DNA of 64,000 bases from Mesobacillus boroniphilus (lineage in GTDB: Bacteria; Bacillota; Bacilli; Bacillales; Cytobacillaceae): NCBI RefSeq assembly GCF_018424685.1, contig NZ_QTKX01000001.1, positions 1,178,001 to 1,242,000 on the forward strand. Reading direction: 5' to 3'. The translations under genes and the position numbers were made by a program. The notes beneath the pieces are model-generated. The model ran no database searches. It was not told the DNA's origin and saw only the letters and a program-made list of their open reading frames with translations. Shown piece by piece: positions 35,778 through 44,522 of the stretch. The first letter of the stretch is position 1; every line of letters begins with the position of its first letter.

Positions 35778-35933
35778 TTACTTTTTATTCACTTGTTTGC
35801 CACTTTTTTTCTGGCTCTGAGATTTTGAATTTCCGACCTGGAACTCTGCTCCCATCTCAATGTCATTTCTTTTATCATGCTTTTCTGTTTGTTCCCTTGT
35901 TTGATCTCTGTTTTTCATACCTTGTCTAGCCAT
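35778..35933 (-). CDS. Small hydrophilic protein
   Basis: A 51-residue, Lys/Gln/Asp-rich protein (MARQGMKNRDQTREQTEKHD, QKKSGKQVNKK), predicted disordered. Composition resembles small spore-associated proteins of bacilli, but I cannot match a named family. The ribosome site is weak; a perfect terminator 5 bases after the stop supports it. Confidence 0.5.
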   Translation of the reverse strand: MARQGMKNRDQTREQTEKHDKRNDIEMGAEFQVGNSKSQSQKKSGKQVNKK

Positions 35934-36013
35934 TCGTTTCAGCTCACTTTCCTTGGAATTGTTTAAAATAACCTTATTATTATGTTCATTTCAACCATAA
36001 ATATTGATTGTTG

Positions 36014-36481
36014 CTAATTTGAAATTCCACGAATTACCTTGTCATAAAATACCTGAAATCCATATAAAACAAAGGTTTTAAATAAAAACACTATCGACAA
36101 CTGGAATTTTGTTAGACGAACCAGTGAGGCATAACCAAATTTTTTTAAGATGTCAAGACCGAAATAGGTGAACAATGAGTCAATCACAAGATTCACTAAT
36201 AAATATAAATTAAATTTTTTATAGGTGTATTTCATAATCCAGAAAGATCCTATAAAAAACGGACCCCAAATTAATGGCAATTCAGCTAATACATTGGGTT
36301 TAATGTTAAATGGAAACCACCACCATTTTCTTTTTTCAGCCAACCTTCCTTCAAAGATTAAATATATTCCCATGAACAACGTACCGGGAAGGAACTTCCT
36401 GATTGTTTGTTTTCCAAGAAGGGGCAGCGAAAGCCATGGCATGACGGTCATCAAAAATATGTAAAGTTTTAAATTCTTCAT
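36014..36481 (-). CDS. Hypothetical polytopic membrane protein
   Basis: A 155-residue protein with about five hydrophobic helices and a conserved-looking polar loop (EGRLAEKRKWWWFPFNIKPN). ATG 36481 has AAAGGTG 6 bases upstream. Similar short membrane proteins are frequent in Bacillaceae; function unknown. Confidence 0.75.
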   Translation of the reverse strand: MKNLKLYIFLMTVMPWLSLPLLGKQTIRKFLPGTLFMGIYLIFEGRLAEKRKWWWFPFNIKPNVLAELPLIWGPFFIGSFWIMKYTYKKFNLYLLVNLVIDSLFTYFGLDILKKFGYASLVRLTKFQLSIVFLFKTFVLYGFQVFYDKVIRGISN

Positions 36482-36620
36482 TAGCAACACCTTTTAGGAG
36501 AGAATAGAGATTGTTTTTCTTAGTATCTCAAATCAGGCTAAAAGTATTAAAAGTTTCTTGAGACCATCATTTCTTTCTCGCTAGGACAGTAAGTATTAAG
36601 TAGGAAAAGGAGGGGAAGAG

Positions 36621-37433
36621 ATGATTTCTCTTTGGGATGAACATTCATTTTGGATAGAAATGCTGCAGGATCATGCCTATTTTGTCAGGGACGGTTTGTC
36701 GGCAAGCGAAACCGATTATGTAGAAATCGCAATGCAGTTCATTGGTTTGTATGAGGATCTTTTACGTAGGTTACAGTCGATTCCACGCGATGCTGGCTAC
36801 CAGGACAGTCAAATGATTGATTTTTCCAGAAAAGCATGGAAGGTGGCTAAGAATTATTATGATTTTGAAGGTACACTGCAGTCATTGCGGATAGATAATA
36901 AAATTTACCTGAACCTGTCTCCAACTTATTTAAACGGTACCCTAAGTGAAAATCAGGAATACTTACGTATATTAAGCTATCTAGTACAAGGCCAGGAACC
37001 AGTAAGGTTGTCGGCTACTCAGGTTTTGGATCTTTGGCTTGAGGATCAGCTCGGTCACGCAGTACTTTTTGAAAATCTGCTAGACCCGATAGAAGTCGGA
37101 GCGAATTCGGCAGCCCAAGAATTCAAACGCAGGTTCCAGCTGTATATTGTCCAAAATCATCATTTAAAAAATTACTTAAGGGTAAAACAGCCAGGCTTTG
37201 CCCGGCAGCAGGAATTCATATATGAAGTAGGAAAGACGACATTGGAAATGAATCAATTTATTAAGAATATGGTGGAGAAGTACAAAGGAGATACGCTTTT
37301 GAACAAATCCAATCTCCGGTTTTTGGAGCATCATTTTCCAGAGACATGTTACTTTTTAGCCAGTTTAAGTTACTATGAACCGAGATTGCAGGCGGAAATC
37401 GGCAAATGCTCTTTATCCAAACCTTCTTTTTAA
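36621..37433 (+). CDS. DUF2935 family protein
   Basis: A 270-residue all-helical protein with two repeats of a ferritin-like bundle. Family features are LWDEHSFWIEMLQDHAYFVR at the N-terminus, LWLEDQLGHAVLFENLLDP mid-protein and FLEHHFPETCYF near the end; the conserved His/Glu positions suggest a metal site. Function unknown. GGAGGGG upstream; single gene with its own terminator. Confidence 0.88.
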   Translation: MISLWDEHSFWIEMLQDHAYFVRDGLSASETDYVEIAMQFIGLYEDLLRRLQSIPRDAGYQDSQMIDFSRKAWKVAKNYYDFEGTLQSLRIDNKIYLNLSPTYLNGTLSENQEYLRILSYLVQGQEPVRLSATQVLDLWLEDQLGHAVLFENLLDPIEVGANSAAQEFKRRFQLYIVQNHHLKNYLRVKQPGFARQQEFIYEVGKTTLEMNQFIKNMVEKYKGDTLLNKSNLRFLEHHFPETCYFLASLSYYEPRLQAEIGKCSLSKPSF

Positions 37434-37472
37434 GCAAAAATAAAGCAATACACTCTGTCACTGATTCATAAA

Positions 37473-37503
37473 AAACAACGGGATGACATCCCGTTGTTTT
37501 TAT
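37473..37503 (+). terminator. Rho-independent terminator after DUF2935 gene
   Basis: A nearly loop-less 13-bp stem (AAACAACGGGATG / CATCCCGTTGTTT) followed by T-rich sequence. Confidence 0.92.
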
Positions 37504-37893
37504 ATGCGGATTGTTAAAGTGTAACAGGCCACTTTTCTTGATTGTATGCCATGTCCCAGAACAGAATTCATACTGGCTGTTGATGATAAAATGCTGTTTC
37601 ATCTTTTCTTGCTCCGATTTTGACGCTTCACGAATGCGCTGCGATTCTGGAATTGGTGAATAAATCAGCTGCTATCGACGCTTTAATCACAGCCTTTAAT
37701 CAAAGGCACCCCTAGTGGTTAAATTCGATTCTTATATCGTCTTTAATCAAAATAGCATGGCTGATTGATAGTCAAGCAAATAATGGTAAATAAATTGTGA
37801 AGAAATAAAGAGTTAATTGTGAACATTATGTGACATTTATTTATAAATTCTGTTAATATTAAAATTACATACTAAAAAGTGGGGGAATGAGAA
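37504..37893. other. Gene-free region
   Basis: About 390 bases with no supported gene. CTTTAATCA recurs at 37681, 37694 and 37741, possibly a decayed repeat array, but the period is irregular. The AT-rich end presumably holds the promoter of the 37894 gene. Confidence 0.5.
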
Positions 37894-38109
37894 GTGGGGA
37901 AACTTCTTATGTACTTTTATTTAATTGTTGGTATATATTGTCTTGTAAGCGGATTCCTGGCTTTGCTGTCACATGGATTCCAGCATGCTGTACTATCACT
38001 GTTTCTAGCGGCATTTAACTTTGCGATGTTTTCTTTATTCAGGAAAGAAGGCAAGCTGCCACGTTTACGCCTGATTAAAGGACGGAAAGGCGAGATGGCT
38101 AAGATTTAA
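37894..38109 (+). CDS. Small two-helix membrane protein
   Basis: A 71-residue protein with two transmembrane helices (about 5-25 and 31-50) and a basic cytoplasmic tail (PRLRLIKGRKGEMAKI). GTG start with GGGGGAATGA upstream. Its stop lies 31 bases before repeat array D. Function unknown. Confidence 0.65.
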   Translation: MGKLLMYFYLIVGIYCLVSGFLALLSHGFQHAVLSLFLAAFNFAMFSLFRKEGKLPRLRLIKGRKGEMAKI

Positions 38110-38140
38110 CTAGGTACAAAGCGATAGGGAAAGCATTGAG

Positions 38141-38816
38141 TTCAGACAGATTTGAGACCACTCTTGGAAAAGGTGTCCAAAGTATGCTCTGGATCGGACA
38201 AAATCACAGTCGATCAAGCCTAATTTGTCTGAAGTAGAGGCAGGTTCGGACAAAATGACAGCCAATCAAGCCTAATTTGTCTGAAGTAAAGGCAAATTCG
38301 GACAAAATGACTGCCGAACTAGCCCGTTTTGTCTGAAGTAGAGGCAAGTTCGGACAAAATGAAGGCCCAACGAGCCCAATTTGTCTGAAGTAGAGGTAAG
38401 TTCGGACAAAATGACAGCCGAACTAGCCCGTTTTGTCTGAAGTAGAGGCAAGTTCGGACAAAATGACGGCCCAACGAGCCCAATTTGTCTAAAGTAGAGG
38501 CAGGTTCGGACAAAATGACAGTCGAACTAGCCCGTTTTGTCTGAAGTAGAGGCAAGTTCGGACAAAATGACGGCCCAACGAGCCCAATTAGTCTGAAGTA
38601 GAGGCATATTCGGACAAAATGACGGCCCAACGAGCCCAATTTGTCTAAAGTAGAGGCAGGTTCGGACAAAATGACGGCCCAACGAGCCCAATTAGTCTGA
38701 AGTAGAGGCATATTCGGACAAAATGACGGCCCAACGAGCCCAATTTGTCTAAAGTAGAGGCAGGTTCGGACAAAATGGCGCACGATCAATCCCAACTTGT
38801 CCGAAGCACCCAGCGA
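38141..38816. repeat. Tandem array D: TTCGGACAAAA hairpin family, 52-bp period, 13 units
   Basis: TTCGGACAAAAT recurs at 38193 and every exact 52 bases to 38765 (12 units); a decayed unit (TTCAGACAGAT) sits in register at 38141. Each unit holds TTTTGTCTGAA 30 bases after its start, which pairs with the first arm through one G-U wobble. The last unit reads TTGTCCGAA, restoring perfect pairing. Two loop types (CCGAACTAGCCCG and CCCAACGAGCCCA) alternate, and units 8-11 include a 104-bp duplication. It lies in the convergent gap between the 71-residue membrane protein and qoxD. Confidence 0.95.
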
Positions 38817-38889
38817 TCCCAGATTGGAAAGGGGAAACACCTGCAAATAACTTGCAATCCCGACCTTCCCAGAATAAGCAATGCATACA

Positions 38890-38928
38890 AAAAAACCAGG
38901 CGTTTCCATAAAGGAATGCCTGGTTTTA
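38890..38928 (-). terminator. Terminator of qoxABCD
   Basis: Stem AAACCAGGC / GCCTGGTTT with a T-run on the minus strand, 10 bases past the qoxD stop. Confidence 0.88.
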
Positions 38929-38935
38929 ATTTGTT

Positions 38936-39235
38936 TTAATGTGAGTGTCCCGAGGTCATGACCCAGATGGATCCTGCGACAATGACGACTGCAATGAAAG
39001 CTGAATAAAGTATATTGATGTTATTTGTTACTTTATCATCGCCTTCATTCACGTGCATGAACATGTATAGTTGTATCCCGGCCTGGGCAACTGCCAGTGT
39101 CCCGATGATCCACATGATTGCCTTCATTGAAAGTGAGCTCTGAAGGGCAATCCATGCTGCGCCGAATGTCAGGACGAGTGACATGAAGAATCCGATGACA
39201 TGGCTGATTGGGAAGCCTTTTGAATGCTTTTCCAT
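38936..39235 (-). CDS. qoxD: Cytochrome aa3 quinol oxidase subunit IV
   Basis: A 99-residue protein with three transmembrane helices, the normal size for QoxD. The pattern HVIGFFMSLVLTFGAAWIAL and AGIQLYMFMHVNEGDDK is typical. It stabilises the terminal quinol oxidase. One base separates it from qoxC. His-rich C-terminus (SGHSH). Confidence 0.94.
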   Translation of the reverse strand: MEKHSKGFPISHVIGFFMSLVLTFGAAWIALQSSLSMKAIMWIIGTLAVAQAGIQLYMFMHVNEGDDKVTNNINILYSAFIAVVIVAGSIWVMTSGHSH

Positions 39236-39236
39236 A

Positions 39237-39842
39237 TTACATCACCAACCCTTGTAAATAAACAAATGTGAAGATGAAAATCCAGACGACGTCAAGGAAG
39301 TGCCAGTACAGTCCGAAGATGAATGCTTTGCGGGCAGTAACAGGTGTCAATCCTCGCTGCAAGATCTGGATGATCAACAGAATGGCCCAGCCGATCCCAA
39401 TGGTGACGTGCAAACCGTGTGTTCCAAGGAGAACGAAGAAGCTCGATAGAAACGCGCTTGTTTGCATCGCAGCACCTTCATGGACATAGTGCATGAATTC
39501 GCGAATCTCCATGAAAAGGAATCCTCCGCCTAGCAGCAGAGTGAAAACGAGCCACATCAGCATGCCTTTCATATTGCTGCGGCGCATTTCAAAAATCGAA
39601 ATTCCCATTGTGAAACTGCTTGTCAGCAGCAAAAAGGTCTGTATCATAACATCTTTTACTATAAAGATATCCTTCTGTGTCGGTCCGCCGGCATAACGCT
39701 CATCAAGCACACCATACACTCCGAAAAGGGTAGCGAAGAGGACGATTTCAGCTCCGAGGAAAACCCAGAAGCCGAGGATATTCATCCTGTTTTGTTCTGT
39801 CTGGTATTCAAGCGGCAAAGCGGCATTGACTTTAGCTGACAT
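39237..39842 (-). CDS. qoxC: Cytochrome aa3 quinol oxidase subunit III
   Basis: A 201-residue protein with five transmembrane helices, as in quinol-oxidase subunit III. NILGFWVFLGAEIVLFATLFG and LGTHGLHVTIGIGWAILLI with YWHFLDVVWIFIFTFVYL are canonical. AAGGAG before the ATG; overlaps qoxB by 11 bases. Confidence 0.96.
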   Translation of the reverse strand: MSAKVNAALPLEYQTEQNRMNILGFWVFLGAEIVLFATLFGVYGVLDERYAGGPTQKDIFIVKDVMIQTFLLLTSSFTMGISIFEMRRSNMKGMLMWLVFTLLLGGGFLFMEIREFMHYVHEGAAMQTSAFLSSFFVLLGTHGLHVTIGIGWAILLIIQILQRGLTPVTARKAFIFGLYWHFLDVVWIFIFTFVYLQGLVM

Positions 39843-41811
39843 GGTTCTTCACTCCTTTGTTCGCGCCTTTTCTCCAATTACTTTCTGTTTCAAAGATTTC
39901 ATCCTTGTGGACATGGAAGCCTTCATCATAATCAAATGAACGGAAGGCAAGCCCCGCGAGAATACCTAATGCGGCAATCCCGGCAGCAATCGTCCATTCA
40001 AATACAAGCAGGAATCCTGAAATCCCGAACACAACACCCATGTAAATTGGAATCCAAGTGTTGCTTGGCAGATGGATTTCCTCTATTTCATCTTCAGTCA
40101 GTGGCTGAAGTTGATCGTTCTTTTTCATGTGCCAGAATGCATCAAGCTTTGTAACTTCTGGAAGGGAAGCAAAATTATAGTGCTGCACAGGTGTTGCTGT
40201 TGCCCACTCAAGCGTTCTTGCATCCCATGGATCATTGCCGATATTGCGGTCAGCGTTACGTGCGCTCCAGTAGATGTTGTACACAAGAGCCGCAAAGCCT
40301 GCCGCAAGAATCACTGAACCAACAGCAGAAATCATCATCAATGGACCGAACCCAGTTTCTGCTGAGTATGTGTAAGCACGGCGAACCGCACCATCAAGTC
40401 CAAGGAAGAACATCGGCATAAAGGTCACGTTAAAGCCGACCACAAATAGCCAAAAGTGCCATTTACCGATTTTTTCGTTCAGCATATAACCGAACATCTT
40501 AGGCCACCAGAAGTAGAGACCTGCAAAAATCGGGAACACTACACCAGGAATCAATACATAGTGGAAGTGTGCCACCAGGAATAATGTGTTGTGATACTGA
40601 TAGTCAGCGGCTGCCATCGCAAGCATGACACCAGTAACACCACCGATGACAAAGTTAGGAACGAACGCCAATGCCCAGAACATTGCCGTAGTAAACTTGA
40701 TCCGCCCTTTTCTCATCGTGAACAGCCAGTTGAATACCTTAACCCCGGTCGGGATGGCAATTGCCATCGTAGTGATCGAGAAGAATGAGTTCACGCCTGC
40801 GCTGTTGCCCATTGTGAAGAAGTGGTGAACCCAAACGAGCATACTTAAAACCGAAATCATCACGATCGAGATGACCATTGATTTATAGCCGTATAAAGTT
40901 TTACGGGCAAACGTCGAGATAATATCTGACAGCATACCGAATGCAGGCAGAACTACGATATAAACCTCAGGGTGTCCCCATAGCCAGAACAGGTTCGCCC
41001 AGAGCATATCCATACCGCCGCCGGAAATTGTAAAGAAGTGAGTACCGAATGTGCGGTCAAAGGTCATCAATGCCAGTGCCACTGTAAAAATAGGAAAGCT
41101 GGCTACGATAATGATTGATGTGATAAAAGATGTCCATGTGAACATTGGCATCTTCATCAAGGTCATGCCTTTAGTTCTCATTTTTAACACTGTGACAACG
41201 AAGTTAATACCCGTCATTAAAGTACCTGCACCTGCTATTTGCAGTGCAACTGCGTAAAAGTTATTCCCGATCCCCGGGCTGAACTCTTTACCGGCAAGAG
41301 GGAAGTAGGATGTCCATCCGGCATCAGGTGAACCACCGATGATGAAAGAGATATTGAACAGCGCTGCGCCGCTCACAGTCAGCCAGAAACTAAGGGCATT
41401 CAGCTGAGGGAAGGCAACATCACGGGCTCCAATTTGAAGCGGAATCACAAAGTTCATGAGACCGATCAAAAGCGGCATCGCCACAAATAAAATCATGATG
41501 ACACCGTGAGTTGTGAAGACCTCGTTATAGTGCTGGGCATTCAGAAAGTCATTTTCCGGCACGGCTGTCTGGCCTTTCATCATTAAGCCATCGATTCCGC
41601 CCCGGAGGAACATCACGACGCCAAGCAGGATATACATAATCCCAATTTTTTTGTGGTCAACGGTTGTAAACCACTCTGACCATAGGTAATTCCATTTTTT
41701 AAAATAGGTGATTCCGGCTAACGCACCGACTAATGTCAGGGCAATACCGATTTGTGATGCGAAAATTAATGGATCACCCGTTACGAAAAATTCATCCCAT
41801 TTAATGCCCAC
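39832..41811 (-). CDS. qoxB: Cytochrome aa3 quinol oxidase subunit I
   Basis: The 659-residue heme-copper catalytic subunit. Visible ligands are TTHGVIMIL (low-spin heme His), WGHPEVYIVVLPAFG (CuB His and cross-linked Tyr), VWVHHFFTMG (two CuB His) and HFHYVLIPG (heme His pair). It reduces O2 to water with electrons from menaquinol and pumps protons. GTG 41811 is preferred over GTG 41820 because GGGGG then lies 8 bases upstream and the protein starts like B. subtilis QoxB (GIKWDEFFVTGDPL). Overlaps qoxA. Confidence 0.97.
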   Translation of the reverse strand: MGIKWDEFFVTGDPLIFASQIGIALTLVGALAGITYFKKWNYLWSEWFTTVDHKKIGIMYILLGVVMFLRGGIDGLMMKGQTAVPENDFLNAQHYNEVFTTHGVIMILFVAMPLLIGLMNFVIPLQIGARDVAFPQLNALSFWLTVSGAALFNISFIIGGSPDAGWTSYFPLAGKEFSPGIGNNFYAVALQIAGAGTLMTGINFVVTVLKMRTKGMTLMKMPMFTWTSFITSIIIVASFPIFTVALALMTFDRTFGTHFFTISGGGMDMLWANLFWLWGHPEVYIVVLPAFGMLSDIISTFARKTLYGYKSMVISIVMISVLSMLVWVHHFFTMGNSAGVNSFFSITTMAIAIPTGVKVFNWLFTMRKGRIKFTTAMFWALAFVPNFVIGGVTGVMLAMAAADYQYHNTLFLVAHFHYVLIPGVVFPIFAGLYFWWPKMFGYMLNEKIGKWHFWLFVVGFNVTFMPMFFLGLDGAVRRAYTYSAETGFGPLMMISAVGSVILAAGFAALVYNIYWSARNADRNIGNDPWDARTLEWATATPVQHYNFASLPEVTKLDAFWHMKKNDQLQPLTEDEIEEIHLPSNTWIPIYMGVVFGISGFLLVFEWTIAAGIAALGILAGLAFRSFDYDEGFHVHKDEIFETESNWRKGANKGVKNHVS

Positions 41812-42826
41812 TGTGGTCACCCCCGTGTGAGTCTTCAGTTTCAGATTCTTTATGGTTCATATCTTCATTGTTTTCGTGATTAGAATTATCATTGTTTCCA
41901 TCTTTATATTTGTAATTGTCCTTGTCCTCAAAGATCTTTCCTGGCCAGCCATGCCCTCTATCGTACATTTCTGGATTCGTATAGTTCTTTGAATGCGGGT
42001 CGGAGTGGTCGACCCATTCAAGGTGAGTATTTGAGAATGTCTTGCGCCCAAGGTGGGATGGCTCAAGCATTTTCTCATATTCCTCGAGTGTCATTTTTGG
42101 AGCAGTTTCTTTAACGTCTTTGATCCATTGATCAAAATCCTTTTGTGTCTGGGAAAGTACTTCGAACTCCATGCCTGCATATCCCTGGCCGTTAAAGTTC
42201 GTGTTCTTGCCTACATAGGATCCAGGATTGTCTGCAACAAGGTAAAGTTGGGTTTCAGCTTTTGCCATCGTGTACTTTTGGCCCGCCAAGGCAGGAATCC
42301 AGAAGCTTTGCATTGTACCTGCTGAAGTCAGCCTGAAATCAATCGGACGGTCTTCAGGAATGTTCACATAATTGACGGTTTCGATTCCTTGTTCTGGATA
42401 GCTGAAAATCCACTTCCAGTCAGCGGATGTAACGTTAATGACAAGAGGTTCTTTATCCTCATAGCCTTTTGGTACTTCATCTATAGCATAAATCGTTTTG
42501 ACCGTAGGAATAGTCAAAGCAACAATAATTAAAATCGGGATCACTGTCCAAATAATTTCTAGTACAGTGCTGCCGTGTTCTTCAGGTGGCTCGTAATCCA
42601 AATTGTCTTTGCGTTCACGGTACTTCCAGACGATGAATCCGAAAAGCCCGAATACAACGACTGTAACCAGTAACATAAGAGCAATTGAAAAGTTAATTAA
42701 CTCAAGAATTTGCCTTGCGATTGGTCCCTGTGGATTGAAAACGACCATATTATTCTCACAGCCGCTAAGCAACAGCACAGCCATGATCGAGGTGAGGGAG
42801 ACCAATAATAGTTTGGATTTCTTCAT
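41801..42826 (-). CDS. qoxA: Cytochrome aa3 quinol oxidase subunit II
   Basis: A 341-residue lipoprotein (LSGC lipobox) with two transmembrane helices and a cupredoxin-like domain. The CuA ligands of cytochrome c oxidases are absent, as expected of a quinol oxidase. The C-terminal 60 residues are rich in Asp, Asn, His and Glu (NNDSNHENNEDMNHKESE), more extended than I expect for the family and possibly metal-binding. ATG 42826 with AAGGAG 8 bases upstream. First gene of the operon. Confidence 0.95.
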   Translation of the reverse strand: MKKSKLLLVSLTSIMAVLLLSGCENNMVVFNPQGPIARQILELINFSIALMLLVTVVVFGLFGFIVWKYRERKDNLDYEPPEEHGSTVLEIIWTVIPILIIVALTIPTVKTIYAIDEVPKGYEDKEPLVINVTSADWKWIFSYPEQGIETVNYVNIPEDRPIDFRLTSAGTMQSFWIPALAGQKYTMAKAETQLYLVADNPGSYVGKNTNFNGQGYAGMEFEVLSQTQKDFDQWIKDVKETAPKMTLEEYEKMLEPSHLGRKTFSNTHLEWVDHSDPHSKNYTNPEMYDRGHGWPGKIFEDKDNYKYKDGNNDNSNHENNEDMNHKESETEDSHGGDHSGH

Positions 42827-42859
42827 CACTGCAGCTCCTTTCAAATAAAAACCTTGTTC

Positions 42860-42893
42860 ATTGTATCACATACTTTTGTTCATTTGTTCACAA
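42860..42893 (-). promoter_or_regulatory. qox promoter -10 with overlapping Rex-like half-sites
   Basis: TACAAT (minus sense, 42865-42860) is the best -10 before qoxA. Just upstream TTGTGAACAAATGAACAA (42893-42876) has one perfect Rex half-site (TTGTGAA) and one degenerate half, where a -35 would be. No clear -35 hexamer. Candidate only. Confidence 0.35.
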
Positions 42894-42940
42894 AGTTGCC
42901 GAAAACGACTCCTAAGTAAACGGTAAGTTGTGGCAAAAGG

Positions 42941-42956
42941 TGTGATAAAAATCACA
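42941..42956. promoter_or_regulatory. FNR/CRP-type box upstream of qoxABCD
   Basis: TGTGATAAAAATCACA exactly fits TGTGA-N6-TCACA, the box bound by Bacillus Fnr and other CRP-family proteins; the symmetry extends one base on each side (GTGTGAT-AAAA-ATCACAC, 42940-42957). It lies about 80 bases upstream of the proposed -10 for qoxA, so oxygen- or redox-dependent control of the oxidase is plausible. Confidence 0.6.
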
Positions 42957-43073
42957 CTTGTTTATTTGTAATCATTCTAACATGGAAGTTGTTACGGATT
43001 TTAAGACAAATGTGAACAAATTATGAAAACAATAATTGTCAACTTAGTGAATTAAAAACAATAGATATTGACG

Positions 43074-43104
43074 AAAAAGCAGGGCCTCAATTGAGACCCT
43101 GCTT
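43074..43104 (-). terminator. Terminator of small Cys-rich gene
   Basis: Minus-sense GCAGGGTCTC / GAGGCCCTGC stem (one G-U) followed by TTTTTC. Confidence 0.85.
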
Positions 43105-43111
43105 CCAAAGA

Positions 43112-43276
43112 TTAAGATACTTTAATTCTTTCTATATATGTCTCCAATGCTGGATGAAATTCTTTTTCATAATGGCCTGCTGGACAAGCTTTAATTATGA
43201 TCGCCTTGCACGAAGGATGATCTTTAACTTCCAGCGCTGTTTTACAACGCGGGCATTTTTCAACAAAAAGATTCAT
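43112..43276 (-). CDS. Small Cys-rich (zinc-ribbon-like) protein
   Basis: A 54-residue protein with CPRC near the N-terminus and two further Cys (SCK, ACPAGH), suitable for one zinc site. GGAGGGG precedes the ATG, and a strong terminator follows. Function unknown. Confidence 0.65.
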   Translation of the reverse strand: MNLFVEKCPRCKTALEVKDHPSCKAIIIKACPAGHYEKEFHPALETYIERIKVS

Positions 43277-43442
43277 ATTAACACCCCTCCAATAATTCCT
43301 ATGAGTTTAGTATGGATTAAACCCGAAATAAATTCAATGGTTAATAAGACCAATTGTGTTACGATAAAATATAATTGAAGGATAACTTCAGATTGCAAAT
43401 TGATAAGAATAATAGATTTTACATATTAATCGGGGTGTATTT

Positions 43443-44336
43443 ATGTTAAAGGAAAACTTATCAGGAAAGACTGTCATTATTACAGGAGCCAATAGCGGGA
43501 TCGGCTTTGAGGCTGCAAAGAAACTTTCTGAAAAGGGAGCACACGTCATCCTCGCGGTAAGAAATGAGGGAAAAGGCAAGGTTGCTGTCGATACCATTTT
43601 GCAAGGAAATCAAGAAGCGTCAGTAGAAATGATGATGCTGGATTTGGCAGACCTCACAAGTGTCCGCCATTTTACTTCAGCATTTATGGAAAAAAACAGC
43701 TCCCTGGATATATTGATCAATAATGCCGGGGTCATGATTCCTCCATATGGCAAGACGAAGGATGGATTCGAGCTTCAATTCGGCAGCAATCACCTCGGAC
43801 ATTTTGCATTGACAGGCCTTTTGCTGCCACTTCTGAAAAAAACACCAGATTCTCGGGTTGTCACTTTAAGCAGTATCGCTCATAGGGGAGCTTCGATTGA
43901 TTTTGATAATTTGCATGGTTCAAAAGGATACAAAGCCATGAAATTTTACGGACAAAGCAAGCTGGCAAACCTGTTATTCGCAAGGGAGCTTGATAACCGT
44001 TTTAAACAGCATGGAATAGAAACAATCAGTGTCGCCTGCCACCCTGGAATTTCTAACACTAATTTATTCCATTTAGGGAAAGGTGAAACTCCCAAATACC
44101 TGAAAGGGTTGATGAAAGTGTTTTCCCAGCCCGCAGTAATGGGTGCTCTTCCGACTATTTACGCTGCAGCTGATGACAGCCTGACCGGGGGTGAATACAT
44201 CGGTCCGGACGGTAGGGGTAATAGAAAAGGATATCCTGCGATTGAGATCCCTGCACCAGGAGTTTATAATGAAGAGACGATGACAAGGCTGTGGACCGTA
44301 TCTGAAGATTTAACGGGGGTGCAATTTGATTTTTAG
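43443..44336 (+). CDS. Short-chain dehydrogenase/reductase (retinol dehydrogenase-like)
   Basis: A 297-residue SDR. Motifs: nucleotide-binding TGANSGIG (residues 14-21), NNAGV, catalytic Ser in TLSSIAHRG and YGQSKLAN (Tyr-x-x-x-Lys). The length and the PGISNTNLF segment fit the extended retinol dehydrogenase/WWOX-like branch. NADP(H)-dependent oxidoreductase of unknown substrate. Single gene. Confidence 0.93.
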   Translation: MLKENLSGKTVIITGANSGIGFEAAKKLSEKGAHVILAVRNEGKGKVAVDTILQGNQEASVEMMMLDLADLTSVRHFTSAFMEKNSSLDILINNAGVMIPPYGKTKDGFELQFGSNHLGHFALTGLLLPLLKKTPDSRVVTLSSIAHRGASIDFDNLHGSKGYKAMKFYGQSKLANLLFARELDNRFKQHGIETISVACHPGISNTNLFHLGKGETPKYLKGLMKVFSQPAVMGALPTIYAAADDSLTGGEYIGPDGRGNRKGYPAIEIPAPGVYNEETMTRLWTVSEDLTGVQFDF

Positions 44337-44447
44337 GGACTCTATACCAGAGTCTCTTTTGTTATTTTAAAATAATAATTTCTATGTAAGCGTTTACAAA
44401 ATATCAGTATTCAATCTTTCGATTATTAATAATTAATCGTTCATATA

Positions 44448-44465
44448 TTGTTCAACATTTCACAA
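44448..44465. promoter_or_regulatory. Possible degenerate Rex site
   Basis: TTGTTCAACATTTCACAA has one perfect Rex half-site (TTTCACAA) and one degenerate half. It lies 58 bases before the 44523 ORF. Confidence 0.35.
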
Positions 44466-44522
44466 ACTATTATTCTATTTATGTGATAATCTTTAATTAG
44501 AAAAGGAAAAGGAGTGATCAAG

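Noticed and set aside
35723-35929. 68-codon plus-strand ORF
   Set aside because: Antisense to the small minus-strand gene at 35778-35933 and contains its terminator; Cys/Phe-rich shadow composition.
37261-37602. 113-codon minus ORF antisense to the DUF2935 gene end
   Set aside because: It runs through the terminator hairpin and the antisense of a real gene; only the first 34 codons lie in free sequence and they match nothing I know.
38141-38816. CRISPR interpretation of the 52-bp arrays
   Set aside because: The whole 52-bp unit is repeated including its would-be spacer, units are tandem without unique spacers, and no cas genes are present.
38319-38909. 196-codon minus-strand ORF across array D
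   Set aside because: Its translation is merely the 52-bp repeat read in successive frames (52 is not a multiple of 3), with no start signal or recognisable fold.
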